The notes below the pieces were generated by a model. That model was not told the origin of the DNA, made no database searches, and was given only the letters and a program-made list of their open reading frames with translations. Position numbers and translations under genes: made by a program. Shown here one piece after another: positions 8,671 through 19,000 of a stretch of DNA of 64,000 bases. The stretch's first letter is position 1; each line of letters opens with the position of its first letter. Source of the stretch: Desulfobacca acetoxidans DSM 11109 (GTDB lineage Bacteria > Desulfobacterota > Desulfobaccia > Desulfobaccales > Desulfobaccaceae); assembly GCF_000195295.1 (NCBI RefSeq), contig NC_015388.1:2170001-2234000 (forward strand), in the 5' to 3' direction.

Positions 8671-9109
8671 GTCTGCCGCCCTGACGAGAAAGGAGTTTCT
8701 GGGTTGAGAGGGTGCATCCTGGCGCCCGTTATCACAGAATTGAACATTTGCGCAATGAAGCGGCCGAAATGAACGATCGTTGACCGCATAGCCTCAAAAA
8801 TCATCGAGCCAAACAAATTCTGCCAACTTCACTTTTCATATTTCTAACATATATGTTCATGTTTTTAGACATATTCGATATTATACTAACCTATTAAAAT
8901 TATTTGTCAATATATTTCGACATAATGGTTTTAATTAATTAACAGACGGAATAATCGAAAACCATACACCATCTGCCAACAATCAGAGACCAGCAGCCAG
9001 CAACCCAACTTTGTGACAACTGTCCTATCTGTTCTGTCTAACTTGCTTATATATCAATAATATCCTGGCTATCCGAATTGCTTCGGCACAATACCCAAGG
9101 AGGATAGCC
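8671..9109. other. AT-rich divergent intergenic region
   Basis: This region of about 440 bp lies between the leftward sensor gene and the rightward acyltransferase gene. It holds a perfect 12-bp palindrome, AACATATATGTT, at 8846-8857 (possible operator) and a 28-nt repeat at 9005-9032. No gene is visible. Confidence 0.5.
9005..9032 (+). repeat. 28-nt dispersed repeat, copy 1
   Basis: This stretch matches 58553-58580 with one mismatch, including an exact 20-nt core from 9013 (GTGACAACTGTCC...). Both copies lie about 70-80 nt upstream of a start codon on the same strand, so a shared regulatory or promoter-proximal role is possible. Confidence 0.7.
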
Positions 9110-10117
9110 ATGCAAAACATCCTTAACCGCTCGCCCAAGAAGCGACTCAACCTCAGCAAGTTTTGTCAGATGCACCTTAGCCGGTCTCTGGCCCGCCGCG
9201 TTCCTTTCCCAGTCTCCCGCTTCTACCTTTCCTGTATCGGGAAGTTGTACTACCTGCTGAATCCCCAGGAGCGTGATCTCATCTGCCATGCCATCACCCA
9301 GGTCTTTGAGCCGCGCATGCCGCAGTCCGCTTTATCAGGGCTTATTGCCCGCACCTTCCGCGGCATCTTCACCCATTATCAGGAAAAGCTCTTTTTGGCC
9401 TATGCCCCGGTGAATCGCGTGAAGGCGGAATTACAGCAGCGTCTGCAGATCCGGGGCGCAACCGAGCTAAAGAACGCCCTGGACCGCGGTTGCGGGGTCA
9501 TCCTGGCCACCGGACATTTCGGTGCCGTGGAATTTCTGCCCGGTGCCCTGGCACTTCAGGGCTGGCCGACGGCGATCATTGTCCGGCCGCAAACCAAGGA
9601 ACTGGCCGCCTCTCTGACGTCTCGGGCGGCTCTCATCAATCTCAAACTGATTTTTCCCGAGCATGGCAAGGTCCTGCCCGCAGCCCTAAAGTCCCTCCGG
9701 GAAGGCCGGATTCTGATTACCGAGTGTGACGAATTTGAACAATGGCGGCTCAACCCGGAGCAGCCCGTGGATTTTTTGGGCTTCCACCTCCCGAGTGATC
9801 GCACCCTGAACGTTTTACAGAAGCGCTCCGGGGCGCCGGTGCTTACGGCCTTGGTCCGACGGGAACCGAAGCGGCAATACTGTGTGCAGCTTGCCGGGGT
9901 ACCCGCCTTCTCTTCCACACGCGAGACGAGTGCTCTTTGTTTGCATCGCCTCCAGGAAGAGATCTTCAGACATCCCGAACAATGGTACCAGTGGAAAGAG
10001 TTCGGCCGATTTATTGCGGCCTTGCCAGCCCATTGCCCACCGCCCACTGCCTACCGTTCACTGTCCGCTGTCCCCTGTGCATTGAATTGTGCGGTGCTGA
10101 CCACTCAAGGAGGGTAG
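9110..10117 (+). CDS. LpxL/HtrB-family lipid acyltransferase, paralog 1
   Basis: Members transfer acyl chains to lipid A precursors or related lipids at the inner membrane. The catalytic HX4E motif is H136-FGAV-E141 in ILATGHFGAVEFLP, and a downstream TECDEFEQW segment also suits the family. The N-terminus (RLNLSKFCQMHLSRSLARRVPF..SRFYL..IGKLYYL) is shared with the paralog at 14137, whose catalytic His has the same residue number. The ribosome site is AAGGAGGA. The last 30 or so residues (PAHCPPPTAYRSLSAVPC...) come from a 7-bp-period repeat and differ from the paralog, so the native C-terminus probably ended near FGRFIAAL. The stop is 4 nt before fabF, suggesting coupling. The acceptor lipid is not predictable. 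Confidence 0.82.
   Translation: MQNILNRSPKKRLNLSKFCQMHLSRSLARRVPFPVSRFYLSCIGKLYYLLNPQERDLICHAITQVFEPRMPQSALSGLIARTFRGIFTHYQEKLFLAYAPVNRVKAELQQRLQIRGATELKNALDRGCGVILATGHFGAVEFLPGALALQGWPTAIIVRPQTKELAASLTSRAALINLKLIFPEHGKVLPAALKSLREGRILITECDEFEQWRLNPEQPVDFLGFHLPSDRTLNVLQKRSGAPVLTALVRREPKRQYCVQLAGVPAFSSTRETSALCLHRLQEEIFRHPEQWYQWKEFGRFIAALPAHCPPPTAYRSLSAVPCALNCAVLTTQGG
10028..10083. repeat. 7-bp-period repeat, eight units, inside the 3' end of a gene
   Basis: Eight consecutive heptamers run GCCCATT, GCCCACC, GCCCACT, GCCTACC, GTTCACT, GTCCGCT, GTCCCCT, GTGCATT. The consensus is about GCCCACT. The array is in frame with, and forms most of, the C-terminal tail of the upstream acyltransferase. Confidence 0.75.
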
Positions 10118-10121
10118 TTCA

Positions 10122-11447
10122 ATGTTAAGCGGCAAGATTATCAATCTTCGAAGGGTCGTAGTAACCGGTATGGGTCTGGTAACCCCTTTGGGAAACTCCC
10201 TGTCTGATTCCTGGAAAAAATTAGTGGCCGGCTGCTCGGGAATTGCTCAGGTAACGAAGTTCGCCGCCGACCTGCAGGAATTTTGTCAACGGTATAAAAT
10301 TCCTGAAGACTTTCCACTCATCGCCGGTGAAGTAAAAGACTTCGATTTTAAGGCCCGGATGCTATCAGCTAAACCTGACCTGACTAAAGAAGACCTGAAA
10401 CTGGCCAAGTACACCGATAGTTTCACCCAATATGCCCTGACCGCCAGTTATGAGGCCTTGGCGCAGTCCCGGTTGGATCCCTCAGTCGAAGACCCGGAGC
10501 GCCTCGGCACTATCATCGCTACGGGCATGGGCGGCGTCGCCAGTTGGGAAGAAGCCTGCCGAAAGTTTGATCAAGAAGGGGTGAAGAGGGTTTCTCCTTT
10601 CATGGTTCCCAAACTGCTACCCAACCTGGCTGCCGGGAACGTAGCCATCAGCATTGGCGCCCAGGGACCCAATACCGCCCTATCCAGTGCCTGTGCCGCC
10701 GGCGGGCAGGCCATCGGCGCCGCCTTTCGATCTATTCAACTGGGCGAGGCCGATATCATGCTGGCCGGAGGGGCGGAAGCGGCACTGACGCCTCTGACCG
10801 TGGCGGGTTTCTATCGTATGGGTGCCTTGGCCACCGGTTTTAACGACCGTCCGGAAGCCGCCAGCCGACCCTTTGATCAAGAGCACGCCGGGTTTGTCCT
10901 GGCTGAGGGGGCTGGCATCATGGTGCTGGAAGAGTTAACCCACGCCTTAAACCGGAATGCTCCTATATTCGCTGAGTTGAGCGGCTTTGGCATGTGTGGC
11001 GATGGTCACCACATTACCGATCCCGATCTCAAAGGTGCTATCCGGTGTATGCGCCGGGCGATGCAGGATGCTGGCATAGAGCCCCGTGAGATCGACTATC
11101 TCAATCCCCACGCCACTTCGACGCCGGTAGGAGACCGAAATGAGGCCCGGGCTATCAGCCAACTCTTTCCTCAGCAGCCTGCCGTCAGCGCCACCAAATC
11201 TTTGACCGGTCATCTCTTGGGAGCTGCCGGGGCTGTGGAGGCCATTTTTACTGTGTTGTCGGTGCACCAGGAGGTGATACCGCCATCCCTGAACCTCGTG
11301 GAAATCGATCCGGATTGTGCCGGTCTGTCCCTGGTAGCAGGTGAGGCTCAGAACCGAACGGTTCGTTACGCTCTCTCTAATTCCTTCGGCTTCGGCGGCA
11401 CAAACGCGGCGTTATTGTTCAAGAGATATCCGTCATGGATTCTTTAA
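10122..11447 (+). CDS. fabF: beta-ketoacyl-ACP synthase II (KAS II)
   Basis: FabF condenses malonyl-ACP with an acyl-ACP to lengthen fatty acids in the cytoplasm. The family triad is visible: Cys191 in SSACAAGG, His330 in NPHATSTPVGD and His364 in KSLTGHLLGAAG. The C-terminal NSFGFGGTNAALLF is also typical. The N-terminal VVVTGMGLVTPLGNS is classical. At 441 residues it is longer than usual (about 410), with an insertion around residues 35-90 (KFAADLQEFCQRYKIPEDF...), as in some deltaproteobacterial FabF. The start has AAGGAGGG nearby. It is sandwiched between an acyltransferase and a hydroxyacyl-CoA dehydrogenase, so it may be a pathway-specific copy, not the housekeeping enzyme. Confidence 0.92.
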   Translation: MLSGKIINLRRVVVTGMGLVTPLGNSLSDSWKKLVAGCSGIAQVTKFAADLQEFCQRYKIPEDFPLIAGEVKDFDFKARMLSAKPDLTKEDLKLAKYTDSFTQYALTASYEALAQSRLDPSVEDPERLGTIIATGMGGVASWEEACRKFDQEGVKRVSPFMVPKLLPNLAAGNVAISIGAQGPNTALSSACAAGGQAIGAAFRSIQLGEADIMLAGGAEAALTPLTVAGFYRMGALATGFNDRPEAASRPFDQEHAGFVLAEGAGIMVLEELTHALNRNAPIFAELSGFGMCGDGHHITDPDLKGAIRCMRRAMQDAGIEPREIDYLNPHATSTPVGDRNEARAISQLFPQQPAVSATKSLTGHLLGAAGAVEAIFTVLSVHQEVIPPSLNLVEIDPDCAGLSLVAGEAQNRTVRYALSNSFGFGGTNAALLFKRYPSWIL

Positions 11448-11477
11448 ACCGAACCGCAACAAGGGAAAGGAATACTC

Positions 11478-12374
11478 ATGCAAACTCAGGAAATTAAAAA
11501 AATGCTCGTCATCGGCGCCGGCCTGATGGGCCGCCAGATCGCCCTCCAGGGTGCCCTTTTTGAGGTAGAGGTAGTCATGTATGGCCGTTCCGAAATTTCT
11601 CTGGCCCGAGCCCGCCGCCATCTCAAGCGATATGCTTCCTATCTCACTCAAGGTGGGTTTATCGGTTCGGACAAGGCTGCCCAAGCCCTGAAGCGCATCA
11701 CCTTGACCACAGATCCAATCGTCGCAGCTGCCAATGTAGACCTGGTAAGCGAATCGGTTACCGAAAACCTATCGCTGAAACAGCAGATTTGGGCTCAGTT
11801 CGGGCCGCTGCTCCCGGCTCAGGCCATTTTGACCACCAATTCATCTATGCTTCTGCCATCCGAATTTGCTGCCGCATGTGGTCGGCCAGAGCGATTTCTG
11901 GCATGGCATTTTCACCAGCTCTGTTTTATCAAGAATGTCGTGGATATCATGCCGCATGCACAAACCGATCTGCAATACGTCCAAACCCTAACGGAGTTTT
12001 CCCGCCGTCTGCAACTCCAACCGATCGTACTCAGGAAAGAACATCGCGGTTACGTCTTTAACGCCATGCTGACCAACCTGCTGACGGCAGCCCTGGAATT
12101 AGTCGTTGCTGACGTGGCCAACGTTGAGGATATTGATCGGGCCTGGAAGACAGTTATGCAGACGCCGCAGGGACCTTTCGGCATCATGGATGGGGTGGGA
12201 TTAGACACTGTGGCCCATATTCTGCGCTTTGGAGTGGCCGTAGCCCCCGAAAATCCTCTCTATGCGGGAGCTTTGGAGTGGCTGCAACCGAAGATCGAGC
12301 AGGGCCATTTAGGACAAAAAACCGGCAGGGGATTTTATAGCTATTCCCGCCCCAAACTGGCGTCAGTTAGTTGA
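11478..12374 (+). CDS. 3-hydroxyacyl-CoA dehydrogenase family protein
   Basis: The enzyme family oxidises 3-hydroxyacyl-CoA (for example 3-hydroxybutyryl-CoA) with NAD, or works in reverse. The Rossmann nucleotide loop is at the N-terminus (MLVIGAGLMGRQIA). Further family marks are ADLVSESVTENLSLKQQ, TTNSS and a WHFHQ segment in place of the usual GMHFFNP, then a C-terminal helical domain with GPFGIMDGVGLDT and GRKTGRGFYSYS-like ending. At 298 residues it is of normal single-domain length (about 285). It starts 30 nt after fabF with AAGGGAAAGG upstream, so acyltransferase, fabF and this gene form one likely operon. It converges on fadL with one base between stops. The exact substrate is uncertain. 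Confidence 0.85.
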   Translation: MQTQEIKKMLVIGAGLMGRQIALQGALFEVEVVMYGRSEISLARARRHLKRYASYLTQGGFIGSDKAAQALKRITLTTDPIVAAANVDLVSESVTENLSLKQQIWAQFGPLLPAQAILTTNSSMLLPSEFAAACGRPERFLAWHFHQLCFIKNVVDIMPHAQTDLQYVQTLTEFSRRLQLQPIVLRKEHRGYVFNAMLTNLLTAALELVVADVANVEDIDRAWKTVMQTPQGPFGIMDGVGLDTVAHILRFGVAVAPENPLYAGALEWLQPKIEQGHLGQKTGRGFYSYSRPKLASVS

Positions 12375-12375
12375 A

Positions 12376-13629
12376 TTAGAATTTACAGGAGAGGCTGAAA
12401 CCCAAAGAATGATTGTCACTTTCATATTTGCCATTGGCTTGGTTGGCCGCCGGCAACGGTGTGCCATTAATCGCCAACATGTTTGCTTTGGAACGATTTT
12501 CACTCAGGATGTAGTTGTAGGCAAACCCGAGGGTGAAGCGACCGATTTGGGTATCACCGCCAATGGTAAAAATATGCCGGTTGGCATCGGGAATGGTCGG
12601 GTCGAAGGTGTCGGAAGGCACTGGCGTCAGATCGTAGATATAGCCCACACGAGCTTTCATGCCGGGGCGAAGTTCGTAATTGGCACCGAATCGGAAGGCC
12701 CAGGTATCGTCCCAATTTTTCTCCTGCAGGATCGAGGAAAGAGTGGCAGGCGGAATTGTTGCCGGGATTGGCTGGTTTAGTGTGAGGAGTAGGTTCTTGT
12801 AGGTTGACCAGCCCGTCCAGGTTACGTCGAATTCAAAGACAAAAGGTTTGATCCGGCTATAGGCGCAACCCCAAGTCACCGAAGGAGGGAAGACCACATC
12901 CGCCTCACCTCCGACATTATCTAGCAGAGAGACGCTCAGATCGCCGCTATGGGTCACCTTGATCTCACTCCGATAATGGACACCCAACTTGACGCCTTCC
13001 ATCGGTTCATACAACAACCCCAGGTTATAGCCGAAGCCAACCCCATCGCCCTTGAAATCATTGTCGATATCCCGCAACGGGGGTACAAAGCGGACGGTCT
13101 TGCGGCGGATCTGCACCTTCGACCATAAAACGTCAAAACCCACGGCGCCGGATAAGTTATCGAGCAGTTTCACCGAGATTACCGGATTGAGGTTAAATGT
13201 CTGCAGCTTGGACTTGGTGGTGAGGTATTGTCCGGCCCAGGTCGAGGGCCACTCGGTTCCTAAACCGAAGGGGGTAAACAACCCCAACCCGGCGACAAAA
13301 CGTTCATTCAGAGGCAAAACGGCATAAAAGGCGGGTACAGAAAAGATCTCGTGTTTGGCGGTGGCATGTAGACCCGTCGGGCTATTGTAGGTGCGATTGG
13401 TACTGCTGAGAACCGAATTAAGGTAGATCTCAGGTTGCTTTAACTGGATCAAACCGGCGGGATTGTAAAAGATGGCAGAGGGATCATCAGCTTGTGCTAC
13501 GAAAGCATTACCCTGGGCCATTGCCGCCGTCCCCTGCTGCAAGACGGCGAAGCCGGCTGCATACACCCCAGATACCTTCCATAACACCATGCACAAAACT
13601 ATCAAGTAGACGGCAACGTCTCTTGGCAC
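12376..13629 (-). CDS. FadL/OmpP1-type outer-membrane long-chain fatty acid transporter
   Basis: FadL-type beta-barrels pass hydrophobic compounds across the outer membrane. The mature N-terminus (GFAVLQQGTAAMAQGNAFVAQADDPSAIFYNPAGL) is the family hallmark and forms the hatch. GLGLFTPFGLGTEW, alternating barrel strands and a final aromatic residue (SLSCKF) follow. I start at GTG 13629, which has AAAGGAG seven nt upstream and gives a normal signal peptide (VYLIVLCMVLWKVSGVYA). The ATG at 13698 would add a second hydrophobic stretch. Its position opposite a FabF and hydroxyacyl-CoA dehydrogenase operon suggests a role in fatty acid or hydrocarbon uptake, which is inference. Confidence 0.9.
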   Translation of the reverse strand: MPRDVAVYLIVLCMVLWKVSGVYAAGFAVLQQGTAAMAQGNAFVAQADDPSAIFYNPAGLIQLKQPEIYLNSVLSSTNRTYNSPTGLHATAKHEIFSVPAFYAVLPLNERFVAGLGLFTPFGLGTEWPSTWAGQYLTTKSKLQTFNLNPVISVKLLDNLSGAVGFDVLWSKVQIRRKTVRFVPPLRDIDNDFKGDGVGFGYNLGLLYEPMEGVKLGVHYRSEIKVTHSGDLSVSLLDNVGGEADVVFPPSVTWGCAYSRIKPFVFEFDVTWTGWSTYKNLLLTLNQPIPATIPPATLSSILQEKNWDDTWAFRFGANYELRPGMKARVGYIYDLTPVPSDTFDPTIPDANRHIFTIGGDTQIGRFTLGFAYNYILSENRSKANMLAINGTPLPAANQANGKYESDNHSLGFSLSCKF

Positions 13630-14136
13630 GGGTCGGCTCCTTTCTTGTTTGAGGTGCAGGCTAAAAAAGGGGAGGAATATTAAAATTCTTTTTAGCATAC
13701 TTTAAGCTAAGCAGCAATCATTTTGTTGCCAATTTTAAATATTTAAACGAATAACCATATTGTTATATTATCGGCATATCTAATAATTTAATAAATTATT
13801 AGAGGCAAATTATTACGACAAGATAATATATTTATATTGTATCCTATTAAATTATCTGCAATATTCGAGATATTATTTTTTTCTCTAAAATAAAATTTTT
13901 TTTACAATCAGTCGATAAAAAATGTAAAAATATAATTCACAAATTCATATGAAACGGGTATAATTCGTTCATCCTGACAGAAATAATTTTTTAAGCAGAT
14001 ACGTCCTCATACTGCTCCTGGCGGGAACAATGTGATCTGGCCGGTAAGCATAAATGGAGAGGTATCTGTAAAAGGAGCGAAGGCCATTGTTTGGCAATTT
14101 ATTGCAATAATAGAAATATGTTAAAAGGAGATCATC
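13630..14136. other. AT-rich divergent intergenic region
   Basis: About 500 bp, visibly AT-rich, lies between fadL (leftward) and the second acyltransferase (rightward). The best signal is the promoter at 13936-13964. No gene is seen. Confidence 0.5.
13936..13964 (+). promoter_or_regulatory. sigma70-like promoter for acyltransferase paralog 2
   Basis: TTCACA (13936-13941) and a perfect TATAAT (13959-13964) have an ideal 17-nt spacing. The leader to the ATG at 14137 would be about 165 nt. Confidence 0.6.
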
Positions 14137-15123
14137 ATGAATCCGAAACAATTTATCTCCCGTCGGCTGCGTCTCAATCTCAGCAAATTCCTCCAGATGA
14201 GACTGAATAGCTGGTTGATCCGATTCCTGCCCTTCTTCCTTTCACGCTGCTACCTCATTGCTTTAGGCCGACTCTACTATTTTTTCAATCGCAAGGAAAA
14301 GCAATTAATTAAGCAGACCATTACCTATGTCTGGAGTGAGAAATTAACTGCTTCAGAGCTGCGCCGGATGGTCCGAAAGACTTTTAAGGGTATCTTCGAT
14401 CACTATCACGAAAAGCTTTTTTTGGCCTATTCCCCTTTTAATCGGGTGAAAAAGTTCCTGGGTAAACGACTGCGATTCGAGGGCGAAGAAGCGCTGCAGC
14501 AGGCCTTGGCGGCCGGGAAAGGCGCCATTCTGGCCACCGGCCATTTTGGCGCGGTGGAATTCCTGCCGGCGGCGTTGGCCTTTAAAGGCTATAAGGTCGC
14601 CATTATTTGCCGTTTTCAGACAAGTCGACTACGAGACACGTTAGTTGAGCGCGCCGGGCAGGTGGATCTCGAAGTAATTGACGCGGACCGCGGCAACTGC
14701 CTTTTAGCGGCCCTGAAAGCATTGAAACAGGGAAAGATTATCATTACCGAGTCAGATGAGTTTGATGAGTGGAAGGCAAAGGATGATTACCAGATCTCTT
14801 TCTTGGGTGCCTGGCTGGACTATGACCGATCTCTGGACATTTTGAGCAAACGCTCAGGCTCTCCGGTGGTTTCAGCCTTAGTGAGCCGCCATGGCAAGGG
14901 TTATGCTCTGCAGTTGACCCCCATTACCCTAAAATCGTCGACTGAAACGAGGATGGGAGAAAAGTGCCTGGCAGTGCTGGAGAATATGCTCCAGGCGTGT
15001 CCGACACAATGGTATCAATGGAAAAAATTCGGCAAGATGATCAGTCCATATCTGGAAAACATCGCGCCAGCAGTCAAACCTTCGTTGGCACCGGCGCGTT
15101 TTACTCTTCGCCATGCACACTAA
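14137..15123 (+). CDS. LpxL/HtrB-family lipid acyltransferase, paralog 2
   Basis: This 328-residue protein is a clear paralog of the one at 9110. They share RLNLSKFLQMRL, the LYYFFNRKE segment, KGIFDHYHEKLFLAYSPFNRVK and the catalytic ILATGHFGAVEFLP, with H136 and E141 at identical positions. The second motif is TESDEFDEW. It should acylate a lipid A-like or other glycolipid acceptor at the inner membrane. The ATG has an AAAAGGAGATC ribosome site. Unlike paralog 1 it stands alone in its transcript, and its C-terminus lacks the repeat-derived tail. The two genes may act on different positions of one lipid; this is inference. Confidence 0.82.
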   Translation: MNPKQFISRRLRLNLSKFLQMRLNSWLIRFLPFFLSRCYLIALGRLYYFFNRKEKQLIKQTITYVWSEKLTASELRRMVRKTFKGIFDHYHEKLFLAYSPFNRVKKFLGKRLRFEGEEALQQALAAGKGAILATGHFGAVEFLPAALAFKGYKVAIICRFQTSRLRDTLVERAGQVDLEVIDADRGNCLLAALKALKQGKIIITESDEFDEWKAKDDYQISFLGAWLDYDRSLDILSKRSGSPVVSALVSRHGKGYALQLTPITLKSSTETRMGEKCLAVLENMLQACPTQWYQWKKFGKMISPYLENIAPAVKPSLAPARFTLRHAH

Positions 15124-16043
15124 GAATGACTTGACAGAAGAAATGCTGATTATATAATGTAAATTACTATATAAATTATTAAATAAATTATGATTTAATA
15201 TCCATAAAGAATTTATGAGAGAGGTCTTGCTCATATTCTTTAATTCTCATCCTGGACATGGAGAAAAATCTATCCCTTTTAGCTAGGCGATTCTTCGTTT
15301 CGTTCCGGATGATAGATGCTGCAGGAAGCGAATCTTGTTAGATAGTCGAGAAGAACGACTTTAGCGTAGCAATGATATGACTCAGTAAAACAGGGTAGTT
15401 TCGGATAACACTATCACTGCCTGCATCGATAGGTATTGTGCCAGTGAGCCGCCTATCGTAAAGGAATATGACAGAATCGTTTGCTTTCAGGGTCTTGAGG
15501 TTCATGTTACACCATTCCTATGGAACGAGGGGGGCGAGTTTCAAATCGCCGCTCTATCGCCGAGAGGTTTTTGCAATCCCGTCTGACTCCAAGATTACCC
15601 GTCTGCCCACCGCAATGACGACTTGCCCCTACCACCACAAGGCCTTATTATGTCAACGAAACAATGGCAATTGCCGATCGGATTTTTCACTTTAGGAGGC
15701 TGAGCACTATCCAGACCAACTTTATTATCCCTTAAACCGCACTGCCGCAATCGGCGCCAATGAACCCTCGGCGGTTAACCGGAAAGGATCATTCAGGCCC
15801 ATCCGCAGGGGCGATTCTTGTATTCGACCCAAACAACTGAGGTGTTACGAATTGCCTGCTTCCAATCATCTGTTCAAACACCCGGATGGTTTGGGTGTTT
15901 GCCGCGGCGCGAGAATCCCTCCTTGTATAAACATCCCGGTTCGATTATTATAAAAAAGATGAAGTTCTATTAAGAACGATTTTGACCTTTTCCCTGTCTG
16001 ATTGAATTCTCCGAGACCAGCACTTACTTTCGGTTAAGGACCT
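15124..16043. other. long intergenic region with hairpins, no gene recognised
   Basis: About 920 bp lies between the second acyltransferase and the symporter-kinase gene. It holds a perfect 9-bp hairpin, CAAACACCC and GGGTGTTTG, at 15875-15901. A weaker 7-bp one, CGATAGG and CCTATCG, lies near 15428-15458. A degenerate member of a GAAGCGAAG-type repeat lies near 15287-15316 on the minus strand. Short reading frames in it do not look coding. It could hide a small RNA, but I cannot show one. Confidence 0.45.
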
Positions 16044-19000
16044 ATGTTGTCCCAAAGTACAGTTGCCCTGGCGGCATTTGGTTATCTACTATTCCTGTTC
16101 GCATTAGCTTTTTATGGCGACCGCCGGCGGTCTCAAGGCCGCAGTCTGATTGCCAATCCGTATATCTATACCCTCTCATTAGCTGTTTATTGCACCTCCT
16201 GGACGTTTTATGGCAGTGTCGGCAAGGCGGCTACCCAGGGAATGGTTTTTCTCTCGACCTACCTGGGGCCGACTTTGGGGGCTTTCGCCTGGTGGTTTGT
16301 GGCTCGCAAAATCCTCCGGGTGTGCAAGGAAAACAATCTTACGACGCTTTCCGACTTTTTGGCGCTGCGTTTTGGGAAAAGCAGTTTTCTGGGCGCTCTG
16401 GCTACTGTGGGGGTGTTGCTGGCTATAATCCCCTATATCGGACTCCAACTAAAATCGGTTTCTGACACGTTTACTATCTTGGTACACCGTAATGTTGCGG
16501 TCCTTGGCCGAGCCAATATCTTGCAAGACACCGCTTTCTATGTGGCCCTGATTTTGGTCATATTTGGCATTCTTTTCGGGGCCAGGCATCTTGATCCTAC
16601 CGAACGTCACGAGGGTATGGTGGCGGCGGTGGCTTTTGAGTCTCTGGTCAAGCTGCTTGCTTTTCTATCAATCGGCGTTTTGGTCTCGTGGGTGCTATTT
16701 TCGGGTTGGGGCGACCTCTTCGGTCGCATCAGTCGCCATCAGGATTTCAGCCGATTGCCTTATTTGAACACCAATCCTTTAAATACCTTTATGTTATTCC
16801 TGGTGGAAAGTTTATTGGCCATGGGAGCCATTATTCTGTTACCCAGACAGTTTCATATGACCGTTGTCGAGAATACGGAAGAGAGGCATCTTCTTACCGC
16901 CATGTGGTTGTTGCCGTTGTATTTTTTCCTTATTAATCTGTTTGTTGCACCTATTGCCTTTGGCGGCCTGCTCTTGGGTTTGCCGCAGATGCAGGCCGAT
17001 ACCTTTGTGCTGCGTCTCCCTTTGGAGCACGGCTATCCATTCCTGGCCCTCCTGGCCTTTTTGGGAGGGTTGTCGGCCTCCACCGCCATGGTGGCCGTGG
17101 CCTCCATAACCGTCAGCACCATGTTGTTAAACACCTTGATTATGCCATCGGCTCTGCGTCTCCACCTAGCAGACCATCTTTCGCCGCATCTTCTACTGAT
17201 CAAGCGTCTGGGCATCTTGATCGTCATTTTATTGGGGTACGGCAGTTATCGTTTGATTGGCGTTTCCATGATGTTGGTGGACATGGGACACATCGCCTTT
17301 TGTGGTGTGGTCCAATTGGCCCCGGCGGTTTTAGGTGCCCTGTATTGGCGGGAGGCAAACAAAAATGGGGCGATAGCGGGTATAAGTATCGGTTTTGCTC
17401 TTTGGGCCTATACCCTTGTCCTGCCGCCCATGGTGGAATCAGGTTGGCTGCCAACCTCTATCTTGACCTCGGGTCCATGGGGCTTTCCCTGGCTCAAACC
17501 CACCTCTCTTTTTGGTCTTATCGGGTTGGACAATCTCTCCCATGCCTTTTTCTGGTCAATGACGAGCAACATCCTGGTCTTTGTCTGCGTCTCGGTGCTC
17601 ACCCGACCCGATTCCGAAGAAGAAGAGCAGAGCGGGCGTTTTGTCGACATCTTTATCGGTGAGGCGGGCCGCCGGAGGGAAAAACGCTTTACTTATCTCC
17701 CGAGCCTGGATCAGCTTACCCAATTTATGGCAAAATTCATCAATCCGCAAAAAGCGGCCGAAGCCCGCCAGCAATTCCTTGATGAGAATAAGAACCGAGA
17801 AGAAGAATGGGGCGATCAGGAGAAGATGCAGCTTGCTGAGTTCGTTGAGCGCACCATTGCCGGTTCTATCGGACCGGCTGCCGCTCGGATCATCATGGAC
17901 GGTTATCTTTCTTCGGTAGGTTCCAGGATGGAAGAGGTTTTTGATCTCTTCGGGAGGATCACCAGTTCTTTGGAAGAGAGTCAGGAGCAACTTAAACGCC
18001 GGGTGGCGGAGCTCTCGGTGCTCTACGAAGCCGCGCGCAAGCTTACCTCCTCTCTATATATGCCCGAATTGATGGAAGGCGTGTTGGATCTGTTGGTGAA
18101 TCGTTTAGGGGTGGAGAGGTGCGCCGTCCGGCTCTTGGATGGGGACGGTTTTCTGCGCATTAAGAGCTCCCGTAACCTATCGCCTATGGCAATGGAGATA
18201 AGCATCAAACCCGACATGCGGCCTCTCTTGGGGCAATGCCTTCTCACTCCTCAGGTTATTTCGGTGGCGGATAGCTCTATCGTCTGGGACCGCCTGCAGG
18301 GGTTGTATGAAGAGGAGCCGATGGCTTCTTTTGTCATGGCTCCGATCGCCACCGAAACGGTGTCGCTAGGCGTCCTCACTGCGGCTAGCAACCAAAAAGG
18401 TTTTTTTGCCAAGGAGCACGTCGAGTTTTTCCAATCCCTGGCTGGTCAATTGGGCCTGGCGGTGCGCAGCGCCCAGATGGTGGCCCACCACATCCGCAAC
18501 CCCCTGGTAGCTATCGGCGGCTTTGCTCACCGGTTGGCCAAAAAGCTCCCGCCCGGATCGATTACTCAAAAATACGCCGAAATTATCATTAAAGAGGCAG
18601 AGCGGCTCGAAAAGATGGTGGGTGATATAGTTGAGACAACCGTCGTGGCTATTCCCCGGGAGGAGGAATCCGATATCAATCAGGTGGTGCGCGGCGCTTT
18701 AGGCATCATGAAAGAAGCCTTCGAAAAAAAGCAGATTAAATTAAGAGTGAATCTGGCCGATGGTCTGTCTCCTCTGACCATGGATGTGGGTAATTTAAAA
18801 AGGGCTTTGCTGCAACTGATTGCTAATGCCCTGGAGGCCCTGCCGTCGGGGGGCTCTCTGGAAGTTGTCACTGCGCAAAGTCCCGACGGTTATGTTCAGA
18901 TTCAGATTATTGATAATGGCAAGGGAATTCCTGCCGCCATATTGCCCCATATTTTCGATGCCTTCTTCTCTACTAAGCCCGCCGGTCCGGGTTTAGGTCT

